A stretch of DNA of 64,000 nt from an uncultured Clostridia bacterium (lineage in GTDB: Bacteria; Bacillota; Clostridia; TANB77; CAG-508), in assembly GCA_944391855.1 (NCBI GenBank), contig CALXVB010000004.1, forward strand, positions 1-64,000, written 5' to 3'. A program made the translations under genes and the position numbers. The notes below the pieces were generated by a model. That model worked only from the letters and a program-made list of their open reading frames with translations, was not told the origin of the DNA and did not search any database. Positions 55,784 to 64,000 of the stretch are shown one piece after another (the first letter of the stretch is position 1; the number at the start of each line of letters is the position of its first letter).

Positions 55784-58186
55784 TTATTCTTCGCTATTGC
55801 TACTCATTTTTAATTCTTCCCATCTTTCCTTTGACATAAGCACTTCACGAGGTTTGCTTCCTTGAAATCCTGAGATTATACCTCTTTCTTCCATTTGATC
55901 TATTATTCTTCCTGCTCTTGCGTATCCAACTTTAAAACGTCTTTGTATAAATGAAGTAGAGGCTTGTCCTGTTTCTACAACCACGTCTATTGCTTCCATT
56001 AATAATGGGTCTGTATTATCGTCTTCCTCTCCAGCGTCTATTTCCTTATCTGTACTATTTGCATTTTCTATTTGTTTTAATATTTCGTCATTATATGTTG
56101 CTTCTCCGTTATTTTTAACAAAGTCAACTATTTTTTCTACTTCTTTATCTGATATAAATGCACCTTGTATTCTAGTTGGTTTTGGTGCACCAGATGGATA
56201 AAATAACATGTCGCCTTTTCCAAGTAGCTTTTCTGCACCAGCCATGTCTAAAATTGTTCTTGAATCTACTTGTGAAGATACTGCAAATGATATTCTTGAT
56301 GGTATATTTGCTTTAATTATACCTGTAATAACGTCGACAGATGGTCTTTGTGTTGCAATTACTAAATGCATACCAGCTGCTCTTGCCATTTGTGCTAGTC
56401 TACAAATTGAGTCTTCTACGTCTTTTGGAGATACCATCATTAAATCTGAAAGTTCGTCTATTATAATTACAATTTGTGGTAACTTATGACCTTCTCCTTC
56501 CTCTTCTAACGCTTCATTATATCCTTTTATATCTCTTACATTTTTACTTGCAAATAGACTATATCTATTTACCATTTCTTGAACAGCCCATGCTAAAGCA
56601 CCTGCTGCTTTTTTAGGGTCTGTAACTACAGGAATAAGTAAATGTGGTATGCCATTATACACAGAAAGTTCAACCACTTTTGGGTCTACCATAACAAGTT
56701 TTACTTCACTTGGTTTTGCTTTGTATATAATACTTGCAATTAATGTATTTATACATACAGATTTACCAGAACCTGTTGCCCCCGCAATAAGTACGTGTGG
56801 CATTTTTGCAATATCTGTTACTACCTCATTACCAGCTACGTCTTTTCCTAATGCAAAGGCAAGTTTTGATTTATGGTTTTTAAAACTATCGCAATCTATT
56901 ATATCTCTTAATGGTACTATTTCGTTTTCTTTATTTGGAATTTCTATTCCTACTGCTTGTTTACCTGGTATAGGTGCTTCAATTCTTATTGTTTCTGCTG
57001 CCAGATTAAGTGCAATGTCATCTGCAAGATTTGCAATTTTACTTACTCTTACTCCTTCTGCAGGCTTAAGTTCATATCTAGTTATTGCAGGTCCTACTGA
57101 AACATTTTCTACTTTAGCTGAAACTCCAAAACTGTATAGAGTTTTTTGTAATTTAGTTGCTGTGTCTGCAACAGCTTTTTTACCACCTTTTACGGTCTTT
57201 TTATCTCCTTCTGCTAATAATTGTATTGGTGGGAATTCATAATGTTCATCTTCTACAGTTAAAGTATGTTCTAATTGTAATACTTGTTTTACCTTTTCTT
57301 CTTTTGTTTCGTGTTCTTCCTTAAATAAATTTGCTTCTAATACATCTGGATTAGTATTTTCCTCGCTTTTCTTTTTTCCACCTATACTAAATGGAATTAT
57401 ATCATCATCTTTATGGTCATATTTTTTAAGCTTTTTATTCTTTCCTTTTTCATCTTCTGAAGCATCATTTAAATTTATAGTTAATTGTTCTGCTAGCTGT
57501 TCTGCTTCTCTTCTTTGTTCTTCTTTTTCTCTTAGTCTTCTTTCTTTTTTAGTTTCTTTTCTTTCTACTTCATTTTCTTTTTTGTCTTTTATTCTAGCGA
57601 GTCTTGCCTCTTCTCTTTCTACTCGTCTTTCTTCTTTTTCTTCTCTTCTTGAATCTATAAAATCTGCTATCATTTCTGCTGGTTTTATTCCAAACATAAA
57701 TACTAAAAGAATTGCACCTACTCCTATGCATAGTATTACAGTTCCTATTTCACCAAGTAACCCTATAAGAACAGAAGCTATTGCAGTTCCTATTGCACCT
57801 CCGCCTATATCTTGTGTTCCTCTTTCATATCCTCTTTCTACTACAGTAGAAAAATCTCCATTTACGTCCAAGTTTCCATTTGAAAATTGGAATACACTAA
57901 GCATTGTAGCTATACAAACTAAAAATATTCCGTATTGTACTAATTTTGATATTAAATAATCTTTATCTTCTGAAGTCATATATATAGCTATTAAAAATGT
58001 TCCTATTGGAATTATATATTTAATAGAGCCCATTATTCCACCAAGTATTGGACTCAGATGTTCTCCTATATATCCTGATTTTGTGTATATTAAAATTGCA
58101 AGTAATATACTTATGAAGAACATAAATACTACTGCTACATTTATATCTAATTTATTTTTCTTTGCTTTTCTACCTCGTTTAGCCAA
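55784..58186 (-). CDS. FtsK/SpoIIIE DNA translocase
   Basis: A membrane-anchored motor that pumps chromosomal DNA at the division or sporulation septum. Four N-terminal helices (about 15-175) are followed by a charged linker (about 185-330), then the RecA-like motor with Walker [13 protein letters not shown] (about 465-476) and Walker [15 protein letters not shown]-terminal winged-helix gamma domain ([19 protein letters not shown]) would read orienting DNA sequences. 800 residues matches SpoIIIE. Confidence 0.96.
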   Translation of the reverse strand: MAKRGRKAKKNKLDINVAVVFMFFISILLAILIYTKSGYIGEHLSPILGGIMGSIKYIIPIGTFLIAIYMTSEDKDYLISKLVQYGIFLVCIATMLSVFQFSNGNLDVNGDFSTVVERGYERGTQDIGGGAIGTAIASVLIGLLGEIGTVILCIGVGAILLVFMFGIKPAEMIADFIDSRREEKEERRVEREEARLARIKDKKENEVERKETKKERRLREKEEQRREAEQLAEQLTINLNDASEDEKGKNKKLKKYDHKDDDIIPFSIGGKKKSEENTNPDVLEANLFKEEHETKEEKVKQVLQLEHTLTVEDEHYEFPPIQLLAEGDKKTVKGGKKAVADTATKLQKTLYSFGVSAKVENVSVGPAITRYELKPAEGVRVSKIANLADDIALNLAAETIRIEAPIPGKQAVGIEIPNKENEIVPLRDIIDCDSFKNHKSKLAFALGKDVAGNEVVTDIAKMPHVLIAGATGSGKSVCINTLIASIIYKAKPSEVKLVMVDPKVVELSVYNGIPHLLIPVVTDPKKAAGALAWAVQEMVNRYSLFASKNVRDIKGYNEALEEEGEGHKLPQIVIIIDELSDLMMVSPKDVEDSICRLAQMARAAGMHLVIATQRPSVDVITGIIKANIPSRISFAVSSQVDSRTILDMAGAEKLLGKGDMLFYPSGAPKPTRIQGAFISDKEVEKIVDFVKNNGEATYNDEILKQIENANSTDKEIDAGEEDDNTDPLLMEAIDVVVETGQASTSFIQRRFKVGYARAGRIIDQMEERGIISGFQGSKPREVLMSKERWEELKMSSNSEE

Positions 58187-58294
58187 AGTATTTTCCTCCT
58201 TTGAAGATATTCTTCAATATTATCCCTTGGTATTATATCACAAGGCTACTAAAAAGCAAACAAAATTTTAAAATTGTAACACAAATGTAATAAA

Positions 58295-58360
58295 CTGGAA
58301 TGATGGGACACTTTGGTTCGTTTCTATTTTGAAACAACCCAAAGTGTCCCATCATTCCAG
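58295..58360. repeat. 30-bp inverted repeat hairpin (GGGACAC type)
   Basis: Arms 58295-58324 and 58331-58360, two mismatches, flank TATTTT. They contain GGGACACTTTGG and end at the loop in GTTTC/GAAAC, the same architecture as 9030-9089. It lies just downstream of the 58371-58808 gene and upstream of ftsK. Confidence 0.85.
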
Positions 58361-58370
58361 AATTTTAAAT

Positions 58371-58808
58371 TTATTTTAGTTCTTTTCTATTATTTTTTAT
58401 TACTTTTAGTGCATCTTCTAAAGCCACTTCAATTCCAGCTAAAACACCATCTGCATACTCTTCTGTTCCACTCTTTATTTCTCTTGACATTTCGTTTGCA
58501 GTTTCTATTATTTCTACTTTCTTTTCATAAGCTTTTTTAGTAATTTCATGTTCATCAATCATAGATATAATTCTATTTTCTGCCTCTTTTATTATTTCGT
58601 CTGCCTCATTTTGAGCTTCAACTAATATTCTTTGTCTTTCTTCTTTTACCCATTTTGCTTGTTTTAACTCATCTGGTAATTTTAATCTTATTTCTTTTAT
58701 TATATCTAAAATTTCTTCCTTATTAACTATACATTTACTTGAAAATGGTATACTTCTGCTTTTATCAAGCATATCTTCTAATGCTTCTAGTAAAGTAAAT
58801 ATTTCCAT
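58371..58808 (-). CDS. Coiled-coil protein with ATPase subunit-like stretch (145 aa)
   Basis: The protein is entirely helical and charged, with the segment ILVEAQNEADEIIKEAENR typical of stator-like or V-type subunit H coiled coils. Clostridia often carry such a gene next to rsmD, as here, 5 bp downstream. It is not a true V-ATPase subunit by context. Function unknown. Confidence 0.65.
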   Translation of the reverse strand: MEIFTLLEALEDMLDKSRSIPFSSKCIVNKEEILDIIKEIRLKLPDELKQAKWVKEERQRILVEAQNEADEIIKEAENRIISMIDEHEITKKAYEKKVEIIETANEMSREIKSGTEEYADGVLAGIEVALEDALKVIKNNRKELK

Positions 58809-58812
58809 AATC

Positions 58813-59373
58813 TTACTCCTTTCGACTTAAGAATATTAGATAAACTCTGCCATATTTTCTTAAATCATATACTTCTACTTGTAATTTTTCTAATTCTTTT
58901 AATTCTCTTTCTTTTTCATCTGTTTCTACTATTATTATTCCATCTTGATTTAATAGTTCTAAAGAAATAATTTGTTCTACTGCATCTACAGCTAAATTTT
59001 CTTTATATGGAGGATCTATAAATATGATGTCAAATTTAGTATTTTTCTCACTTATCTCTTTTAAACATTTTCTATAGTCTTTTTTTAGTATTTTTGCTTT
59101 ATCTATAAATTTAGTTTTTTCAAGATTTTTATATATCATCTGAGTTGCTTCATGGGATTTATCGCAAAAATATGCTTTTCTAGCACCTCTGCTTAAGAAT
59201 TCTATTCCTATAGCACCACTGCCAGCAAATAAGTCTAAGATTGTACTGTCATCTATTTTTTCCATTATTATGTTAAATAACGATTCTTTCACTCTATCTA
59301 ATGTTGGTCTTGTATTTATGCTATCGATAGAATTTAATTTTGTTCCTCTTGCTGTACCGCTTATTACTCTCAT
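58813..59373 (-). CDS. rsmD: 16S rRNA m2G966 methyltransferase RsmD
   Basis: SAM-dependent methyltransferase with motif I ILDLFAGSGAIGIEFLSRGA, motif IV FIDPPYKEN and N-terminal GTARGTKL. It methylates G966 near the ribosomal P site. 186 residues is normal. A weak promoter with TTGACA lies upstream, together with phased ATTGTAATAT boxes. Confidence 0.95.
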   Translation of the reverse strand: MRVISGTARGTKLNSIDSINTRPTLDRVKESLFNIIMEKIDDSTILDLFAGSGAIGIEFLSRGARKAYFCDKSHEATQMIYKNLEKTKFIDKAKILKKDYRKCLKEISEKNTKFDIIFIDPPYKENLAVDAVEQIISLELLNQDGIIIVETDEKERELKELEKLQVEVYDLRKYGRVYLIFLSRKE

Positions 59374-59443
59374 AGCTACCTCTATTGATATACTTTACAT
59401 ATATTTTATATTTTATTTTCAATATGTCAATAATATTAACATA

Positions 59444-59494
59444 ATTGTAATATATATTTAATAATTCTGTAATACTGTTATATTTCTGTAATAT
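59444..59494. promoter_or_regulatory. Phased TGTAATAT boxes upstream of rsmD
   Basis: ATTGTAATAT (59444-59453), TCTGTAATAC (59466-59475) and TCTGTAATAT (59485-59494) lie 13 bp upstream of a minus-strand TTGACA (59425-59430). The same motif and a similar distance to TTGACA occur upstream of sepF. Confidence 0.4.
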
Positions 59495-59560
59495 TTTGCA
59501 CTATTATACTGATACATTATACTATAGTTTTTCCCTAATGTAAAGAAAAACGCCATAAAA

Positions 59561-59581
59561 GCTAGGTAGTAAATACCTAGC
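59561..59581 (-). terminator. Terminator after divIVA
   Basis: GCTAGGTA and TACCTAGC form a perfect 8-bp stem with a 5-nt loop, followed by TTTT on the minus strand; the + strand side also ends in T residues. Confidence 0.7.
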
Positions 59582-59601
59582 CTTTTTCTTTTGTTTATCT
59601 A

Positions 59602-60054
59602 TTAATCATCTTTATTTACGTCTTTTAATAATTCTAATTGTGATATTAATAATGATTCCATTTTTGCTTTATATACGTCTATTTGCTTTTTTAAATCTTC
59701 TAATTCTTTTGTTTTAATTGTTATTTGTTGTTCTAATTCCATTAATTGTCCTCTTGCTGTTCCTTGTGCATCTTTTACTATTTGTTCTGCTTCTTGTTTT
59801 GCTACTTTCTTTATTTCATCAGCTGTGCTTTGAGCCATTACCAAAGTATTTTGTAATGTTGATTCTAGATTTTTATATTTTACTAAACTTGCCTCTAGTT
59901 CTGCAATTTTTCCTTTGTTTTCATTTGATTCTTTATATAGTTTTTCATAGTCTAGTGTTAATTCATCTAGGAAATTATCTACCTCTTCTACACTATAGCC
60001 GTTCATCATTTGTTTTGCGAATTTCTTGTTTTCTATATCCAATGGTGTGTACAT
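59602..60054 (-). CDS. divIVA: Cell division protein DivIVA
   Basis: A membrane-curvature-sensing scaffold at cell poles and septa. The N-terminal lipid-binding motif YTPLDIENKKFAKQMMNGYS and YSVEEVDNFLDEL are clear, followed by a long coiled coil (about 30-145). It lies after sepF with a 33-bp gap and ends at a strong terminator, so the unit is a division gene cluster. Confidence 0.93.
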   Translation of the reverse strand: MYTPLDIENKKFAKQMMNGYSVEEVDNFLDELTLDYEKLYKESNENKGKIAELEASLVKYKNLESTLQNTLVMAQSTADEIKKVAKQEAEQIVKDAQGTARGQLMELEQQITIKTKELEDLKKQIDVYKAKMESLLISQLELLKDVNKDD

Positions 60055-60087
60055 ATTGTCCCTCCCAAACTCTTTATATAACTATAT

Positions 60088-60570
60088 TTAATTGTTTGAA
60101 TTATTTCTTAACCATGAAACAGATAATTTATTTTTTATTTCTTCTCTTGCCATTTCATTTGTTATATCATAATTGAATGGTGCTACTAAAAATATAGAGT
60201 TTGATACTTTTTGTAGATTACCATCTAGTGCATGAACAGCACCACTAACAACATCAACTATTCTTCTTGCAACATCTTTATTAACATACTCTAAATTTAC
60301 AATAATTGACTTCTTTTCTTTTAATAAATTACAAATACTTTCTGATTGTTCAAAAGTAGTTGGTTGACAAATAACCATCTTGACTTGTTGAGTTTGTGGC
60401 ATATTAACAACTTTGCTGCTTCTTCTTCCCCAAATTCTTCTATCTTCTTCCTCTTCTTCTTGGTTTTCTATATCTTCATTTTTATCATAATCTACTTCTT
60501 CTGTTTCTTCCTCTTCTTTTTCTGGTAATCCTAACATACCCCATACTTTTTCCATAATCGCACCTGACAT
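60088..60570 (-). CDS. sepF: Cell division protein SepF
   Basis: SepF anchors FtsZ to the membrane in Gram-positive bacteria. An N-terminal amphipathic stretch (MEKVWGMLGLP) and an acidic linker (15-45) are followed by the conserved core (about 65-150: VVNMPQTQQVKMVICQPTTF, IIVNLEYVNKDVARRIVDVVSGAVHALDG). The reported start includes five residues before MEKVW. SD GGAGG lies upstream. Confidence 0.92.
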   Translation of the reverse strand: MSGAIMEKVWGMLGLPEKEEEETEEVDYDKNEDIENQEEEEEDRRIWGRRSSKVVNMPQTQQVKMVICQPTTFEQSESICNLLKEKKSIIVNLEYVNKDVARRIVDVVSGAVHALDGNLQKVSNSIFLVAPFNYDITNEMAREEIKNKLSVSWLRNNSNN

Positions 60571-60610
60571 TTTATAACCCTCCTATAATCTTATTCGTCA
60601 TTGGTTTCTA

Positions 60611-60704
60611 TTTGTAATATAGTATCTATCATTTTTCCAATATTGTCAATAGTTTTTTTGTTTTGTAATATATTTTTAATATAATTGTAATATAATTGTA
60701 ACAT
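60611..60704 (-). promoter_or_regulatory. sepF promoter with phased ATTGTAATAT boxes
   Basis: On the minus strand TTGACA (60644-60649), 17 bp, GATACT (60621-60626). Boxes TTTGTAATAT (60662-60671), ATTGTAATAT (60684-60693) and ATTGTAACAT (60695-60704) lie 22 and 11 bp apart upstream; another TTTGTAATAT (60611-60620) lies just downstream of the -10. Confidence 0.45.
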
Positions 60705-60725
60705 TTCTTTGTGATATTTTAACTA

Positions 60726-62006
60726 TTAAAGTAATATTTCGTCATATATTGCAATATTAGGCATATTTCTTATTTCTTCTATTGTATAACCAAGTTCCGA
60801 TAATTCTTCGCTTGTATAATTTGTTACTATAGAATATTTTTCATTTGCTTTTAATATTTTTACAACTATTTTATCTTCATATCCAATTCTAGTTCTTGTT
60901 ACATAAGAAATTTGGTTTCCATTTTTTTCTTCTGTTTGTATAGCTGTATTTGGTATTCTTAAGCCAGTTTTACTCCACCAAACAATACTAAAAGAAATTT
61001 TTCTATAGGAAGTTAATTCTTCAACTCCCTCATCTATTTTTAGAGTTAATATGTATTCTTTATCTTCTACAGTTTTGTATTCAATAGTTGCTTCTGCTTC
61101 TTTTCCGCTTGGTAATTTTATTGTTACTTCGTCTCCAACTTCTGCAGAATTTGCATATTCTGAATCTAATACACATACTATATAGCACAGATAATTATCT
61201 ACTATTTTTCCAGCTTCACTACTCATTGGAATTATTTGTCCTGTTTTTAAATTTAAATCATCTAAAAAATCTTTTGTATATTTTCCAAAGTCATCTGGTG
61301 TTAGAATTTCTTCATAACCATCTATTCTATATGAAACTATTCCACTTTTTGTGGCCTCTAAAGTTTTTGCACCTGAATTTAGCTCATTTTCATATTCTTT
61401 TCTCTCATCGATTAATTTTTTCAGATATGAGCCCGCTGGACTTTGTTCTCCTGCAATTTTTGATTTTTTACTCATATTAGTTAGGATTTCTTCTTTGTTA
61501 TTTTGAATTACTCTTAAATCACTTTCTCCATATAGCTCATTTATCTTTAAATCTATTTGTTCTTCTAAGACTTTTGTATCTACTAAACTTTCCTCTTCTG
61601 CCATTGCTTCATCTATTTTTTCATCTAGCTCTTGTATCTTCTTTACTAAATTTTCTTCATTATTTGAATAATATCTAAAAACAGATTCTCCTTTTGCTAC
61701 TTTTTCTCCTTCTGTTTTTATTTGCTCTAAACCATTTTTATAGTTATCACCCTTAAGTACGGTTTCATCTCTTATTATGTATCCAACTGCTAATTCTTCT
61801 TCTCTTATTTGTCCCATTTCAACATATACTGTATCTGTTGGATTTTTTATTAATTGTACTACCATATATATTATATATGCTAGAGCACATAGTAATAACA
61901 GCAGTAGAATTTTCTTTCTATGCTTTTTTAAAAATTTTATTAAATTATTATCTTTTTTCTTCTTTATGTTCTTATTTTTTACTTCTACATTAGTTGTTCT
62001 ATTCAC
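60726..62006 (-). CDS. HlyD-like membrane protein near the division cluster
   Basis: A basic N-terminus, one membrane helix (about 33-51), and an extracytoplasmic region with a barrel-sandwich-like stretch, a coiled coil (about 110-215) and a return part (EYANSAEVGDEVTIKLPSGKE), the general design of HlyD-family adaptors. In clostridia a similar protein commonly precedes sepF. No transporter is adjacent, so its role may be in the division or envelope machinery. Its start overlaps the miaA stop by 8 bp. Confidence 0.75.
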   Translation of the reverse strand: MNRTTNVEVKNKNIKKKKDNNLIKFLKKHRKKILLLLLLCALAYIIYMVVQLIKNPTDTVYVEMGQIREEELAVGYIIRDETVLKGDNYKNGLEQIKTEGEKVAKGESVFRYYSNNEENLVKKIQELDEKIDEAMAEEESLVDTKVLEEQIDLKINELYGESDLRVIQNNKEEILTNMSKKSKIAGEQSPAGSYLKKLIDERKEYENELNSGAKTLEATKSGIVSYRIDGYEEILTPDDFGKYTKDFLDDLNLKTGQIIPMSSEAGKIVDNYLCYIVCVLDSEYANSAEVGDEVTIKLPSGKEAEATIEYKTVEDKEYILTLKIDEGVEELTSYRKISFSIVWWSKTGLRIPNTAIQTEEKNGNQISYVTRTRIGYEDKIVVKILKANEKYSIVTNYTSEELSELGYTIEEIRNMPNIAIYDEILL

Positions 62007-62922
62007 TGTATTCCTCCAAAATAATTTTTATATTATTTTGTATATCATCTAATCCATTAATCCATATTAGATTATCATATTTTCTAAACCAAGTTAATTG
62101 CCTTTTTGCATATCTTCTTGTTTCCATTTTTATTTTATCTATCATTTCTTCTTTTGACATTTTTCCGTCTAGATATTCTACTACTTCTTTATAGCCCAAT
62201 CCTTGCATTGCAGTAGGCATACCTTTGTATTTTTTTATTAGTTCTTTTACTTCTTCTATTAAACTATCTTTTATCATTATATCTACACGTAAGTTTATTC
62301 TTTCATATAGCTTTTCTCTATCCATTGTTATTCCAAATAGTATATAGTCATATTCTGGCTCATTTTTTCTAGATTCTAACTCCAACTCGGTTTTTGTTTT
62401 ATTTGTTGAATTATATATTTCTAAAATTCTAAATATTCTTTTTTTATCATTATGGCTAATTTTCTTTATTGCTTCCGGATCAATCGCAGCAGCTTTTTGA
62501 TAAAGCTTTTCTAATCCTTCCTCTTTTTCTATTCTTTCTAACTCTTCTCTATATTTTAAGTCCACTTCTATCTCATTATATTCTATATTATATATTAGCG
62601 ACTCTAAATAAAGCCCTGTACCACCAACAATTATCGGCACTTTTCCTTTGGAAAGTATTTCTTTTATTGCTGCAGTTGCTGCTTTTTTATAGTCTGAAAC
62701 ACTATATCTAGTTTCTGGTGAAACACAATCTATTAAATAATGTTTTATCCCTTGCATTTCTTCCGTCGTTGGTTTTGCAGTTCCAATGCTCATATCTTTA
62801 TATATTTGCATTGAATCGCAAGAAACTATCTCTCCATTTATTTTTTTTGCAAGTTCTATTGATAACTTTGTTTTTCCAGAAGCCGTTGGGCCACATATAA
62901 CTATAATTTTTGGTTTGCTCAT
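61999..62922 (-). CDS. miaA: tRNA dimethylallyltransferase MiaA
   Basis: Transfers dimethylallyl to A37 of tRNAs, the substrate later methylthiolated by MiaB. P-loop GPTASGKTKLSIELA (about 11-25), SCDSMQIYKDMSIGTAKPT, and GLGYKEVVEYLDG with RRYAKRQLTWFRK near the end are diagnostic. 307 residues is normal. It lies downstream of mutL with one small gene between. Confidence 0.96.
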   Translation of the reverse strand: MSKPKIIVICGPTASGKTKLSIELAKKINGEIVSCDSMQIYKDMSIGTAKPTTEEMQGIKHYLIDCVSPETRYSVSDYKKAATAAIKEILSKGKVPIIVGGTGLYLESLIYNIEYNEIEVDLKYREELERIEKEEGLEKLYQKAAAIDPEAIKKISHNDKKRIFRILEIYNSTNKTKTELELESRKNEPEYDYILFGITMDREKLYERINLRVDIMIKDSLIEEVKELIKKYKGMPTAMQGLGYKEVVEYLDGKMSKEEMIDKIKMETRRYAKRQLTWFRKYDNLIWINGLDDIQNNIKIILEEYSE

Positions 62923-62941
62923 TACGTCTCACATCCTATTT

Positions 62942-63604
62942 TTATTCTAGTGTATCTACTACAACATTTTCATTATTTTCTGGTATATTATCTGTTATAT
63001 TTCCTTCTATAGTATTGTTTTCATTTGTTTGACCATTTGTTATATCATTTGTAGTTTCTACCTCTATTAGGTTTGACTGTAAATTTGTATCATTGGTGTT
63101 TATATCGTTTATATTCTCTTCCTCTATAGAATTAGCTTCTGCTATCATATTAAGTGCCTCTTGTTCTATTTGATAGTATTTACTATTTTTTTCATTTATC
63201 ATAATTTCAACTTGTCTTTGTATATTTTCAAAGTATGCACATTCTACTATTAATATAATTAATAGTAATATTCCCAAAGCTATTCCTCTATTTCTAAAAA
63301 CTCTACTGCTTAATTTATTATCTTTAAATTTACAATATGATTTTGCAAATAGCGGAAGTACTATTATTCCATTTATTGGAACAAATAGGAATATTATTAA
63401 ATCTTTTCCTGTACGAGAAACTTCTGTTATTTCTATATTTCTGGTGCTTATCCAATATATTATTGAAATTAGAAAGTACATAAGTACAGTTCCTGCTGCT
63501 ATATATATTAGCTTTTCTTTTGAACTTATATTATTAAGTGAACGGTACATAAGTATTATTGAAACAGCATTTAAAACTATTATAAATAAAATAATTATTA
63601 ACAT
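62942..63604 (-). CDS. Hypothetical membrane protein between mutL and miaA (220 aa)
   Basis: ATG 63604 is preceded by AAAGGAG; the longer frame to 63697 would overlap the end of mutL. Four or so hydrophobic helices (about 1-20, 26-46, 60-80 and 102-122) precede an Asn/Glu/Thr-rich, repetitive, acidic C-terminal tail (about 150-220) such as TNDITNGQTNENNTIEGNI. The family is not recognised. Confidence 0.55.
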   Translation of the reverse strand: MLIIILFIIVLNAVSIILMYRSLNNISSKEKLIYIAAGTVLMYFLISIIYWISTRNIEITEVSRTGKDLIIFLFVPINGIIVLPLFAKSYCKFKDNKLSSRVFRNRGIALGILLLIILIVECAYFENIQRQVEIMINEKNSKYYQIEQEALNMIAEANSIEEENINDINTNDTNLQSNLIEVETTNDITNGQTNENNTIEGNITDNIPENNENVVVDTLE

Positions 63605-63624
63605 ATTTATATCTCCTTTTATCT

Positions 63625-64000
63625 TTATCTTCTTGAGAATTTTTTCTCTATATCTGTTTTTGTCATTCTTATAGCTGTTGGTCTTCCATGTGGACATGTA
63701 AATGGATTTGGCAATGTTAGTAATTTTTTCATTAGGCTATCTACTTCTTCTTTAGTTAATGCCATATTGGCTTTAACAGCGGCCTTGCATGCTACTGTTG
63801 CTATAAATTTCTCTTCTATTTCTTGCTTTGCAGTTCTTGCTACTGTGTTAATTTCATCCAATGTTTCTAAGAATAATTCTTTATTATCTAAATCTAAACA
63901 TACTGTTGGGACTCCACTTAGTTTTATCGTGTTTTCTCCAAATTCTTCTAATACAAATCCTGCTTTTTCAAAAATTTCCATATTGTCTTTTGCTATTTGC
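63625..64000 (-). CDS. mutL: DNA mismatch repair protein MutL, C-terminal part (continues beyond the window)
   Basis: The frame is open to the right window edge; only the C-terminal dimerisation/endonuclease part is present. The end CPHGRPTAIRMTKTDIEK carries the CPHGRP motif of metal-dependent MutL endonucleases, and ACKAAVKANMALTKEEV is the ACKxA(I/V)K-type segment, both expected in Gram-positive MutL. MiaA lies downstream as in many Firmicutes. Confidence 0.9.
   Translation of the reverse strand, partial: QIAKDNMEIFEKAGFVLEEFGENTIKLSGVPTVCLDLDNKELFLETLDEINTVARTAKQEIEEKFIATVACKAAVKANMALTKEEVDSLMKKLLTLPNPFTCPHGRPTAIRMTKTDIEKKFSRR

Noticed and set aside
56649..57242. Long + strand ORF (197 codons) inside ftsK/spoIIIE
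   Set aside because: Antisense shadow of a conserved gene, composition without family features.

Overview
The window looks like a chromosomal segment of an uncultured, low-GC (by eye about 30%) Gram-positive clostridial bacterium. The evidence is the clostridial gene sets (efp/M24 peptidase/YqeG; asp23-amaP-nusB-xseAB; rpsO-pnp; miaB-mutS; mutL-miaA; sepF-divIVA; radA-disA), strong AGGAGG-type ribosome binding sites, AGA as the usual Arg codon, no outer-membrane genes, and sporulation-type proteins (SpoIVB, a SleB-like hydrolase).

Layout. 1-3.8 kb: end of an acquired region, with the 3' part of a large serine recombinase, an orphan MazF-like toxin and small orphan genes. 3.9-9.3 kb: tRNA-Trp, a GtrA-like protein and an M23 peptidase, then a leftward block (yqeG, prepilin peptidase, Xaa-Pro peptidase, efp, CD1247-type protein). 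9.4-28.6 kb: U32 peptidase, nucleoside kinase, mutS, miaB, cortex-lytic-type hydrolase, fhs, the envelope-stress/nusB/xseAB operon, pnp and rpsO. 28.8-43.3 kb: a long leftward Tad/type IV-pilus-like locus (CpaB-like protein, two degenerate ParA-like proteins, CpaF/TadA ATPase, a TadB-TadC-like membrane protein, seven pilin-like proteins), followed by spoIVB and a transglutaminase-like protein. 43.4-64 kb: truA, cdaA, a cyclophilin, disA, radA, a REP-associated transposase, a GH15 glucoamylase-like gene, a beta-CASP metallo-beta-lactamase protein, ftsK/spoIIIE, rsmD, divIVA, sepF, a HlyD-like protein, miaA and the end of mutL.

The most striking observation: four genes (recombinase, cpaF, truA, the beta-CASP protein) are broken by five +1 frameshifts, and all five sit at the same tetranucleotide, CGGA, where CGG is the in-frame codon. 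Reading CGGA as one glycine, or skipping the C and reading GGA, restores every protein, and at least two of the glycines belong to functional motifs (CpaF Walker A, TruA GxGK). Reading by eye, I found no other in-frame CGG in the core genes; the only CGG read as Arg are two codons in the orphan gene at 3335-3748. This suggests that CGG has been vacated in this lineage and that CGGA is decoded as a quadruplet glycine codon or an efficient +1 shift site. A sequencing artefact has to be excluded.

Other notable points: a paralogous family of pilin-like proteins beginning MENASKAL; many palindromic REP/REPIN-like intergenic repeats with a resident RAYT transposase, some supplying stop codons to neighbouring genes; a hairpin between the pnp ribosome binding site and its start codon; and ATTGTAATAT boxes at 11/22-bp spacing upstream of the Tad, sepF and rsmD units.
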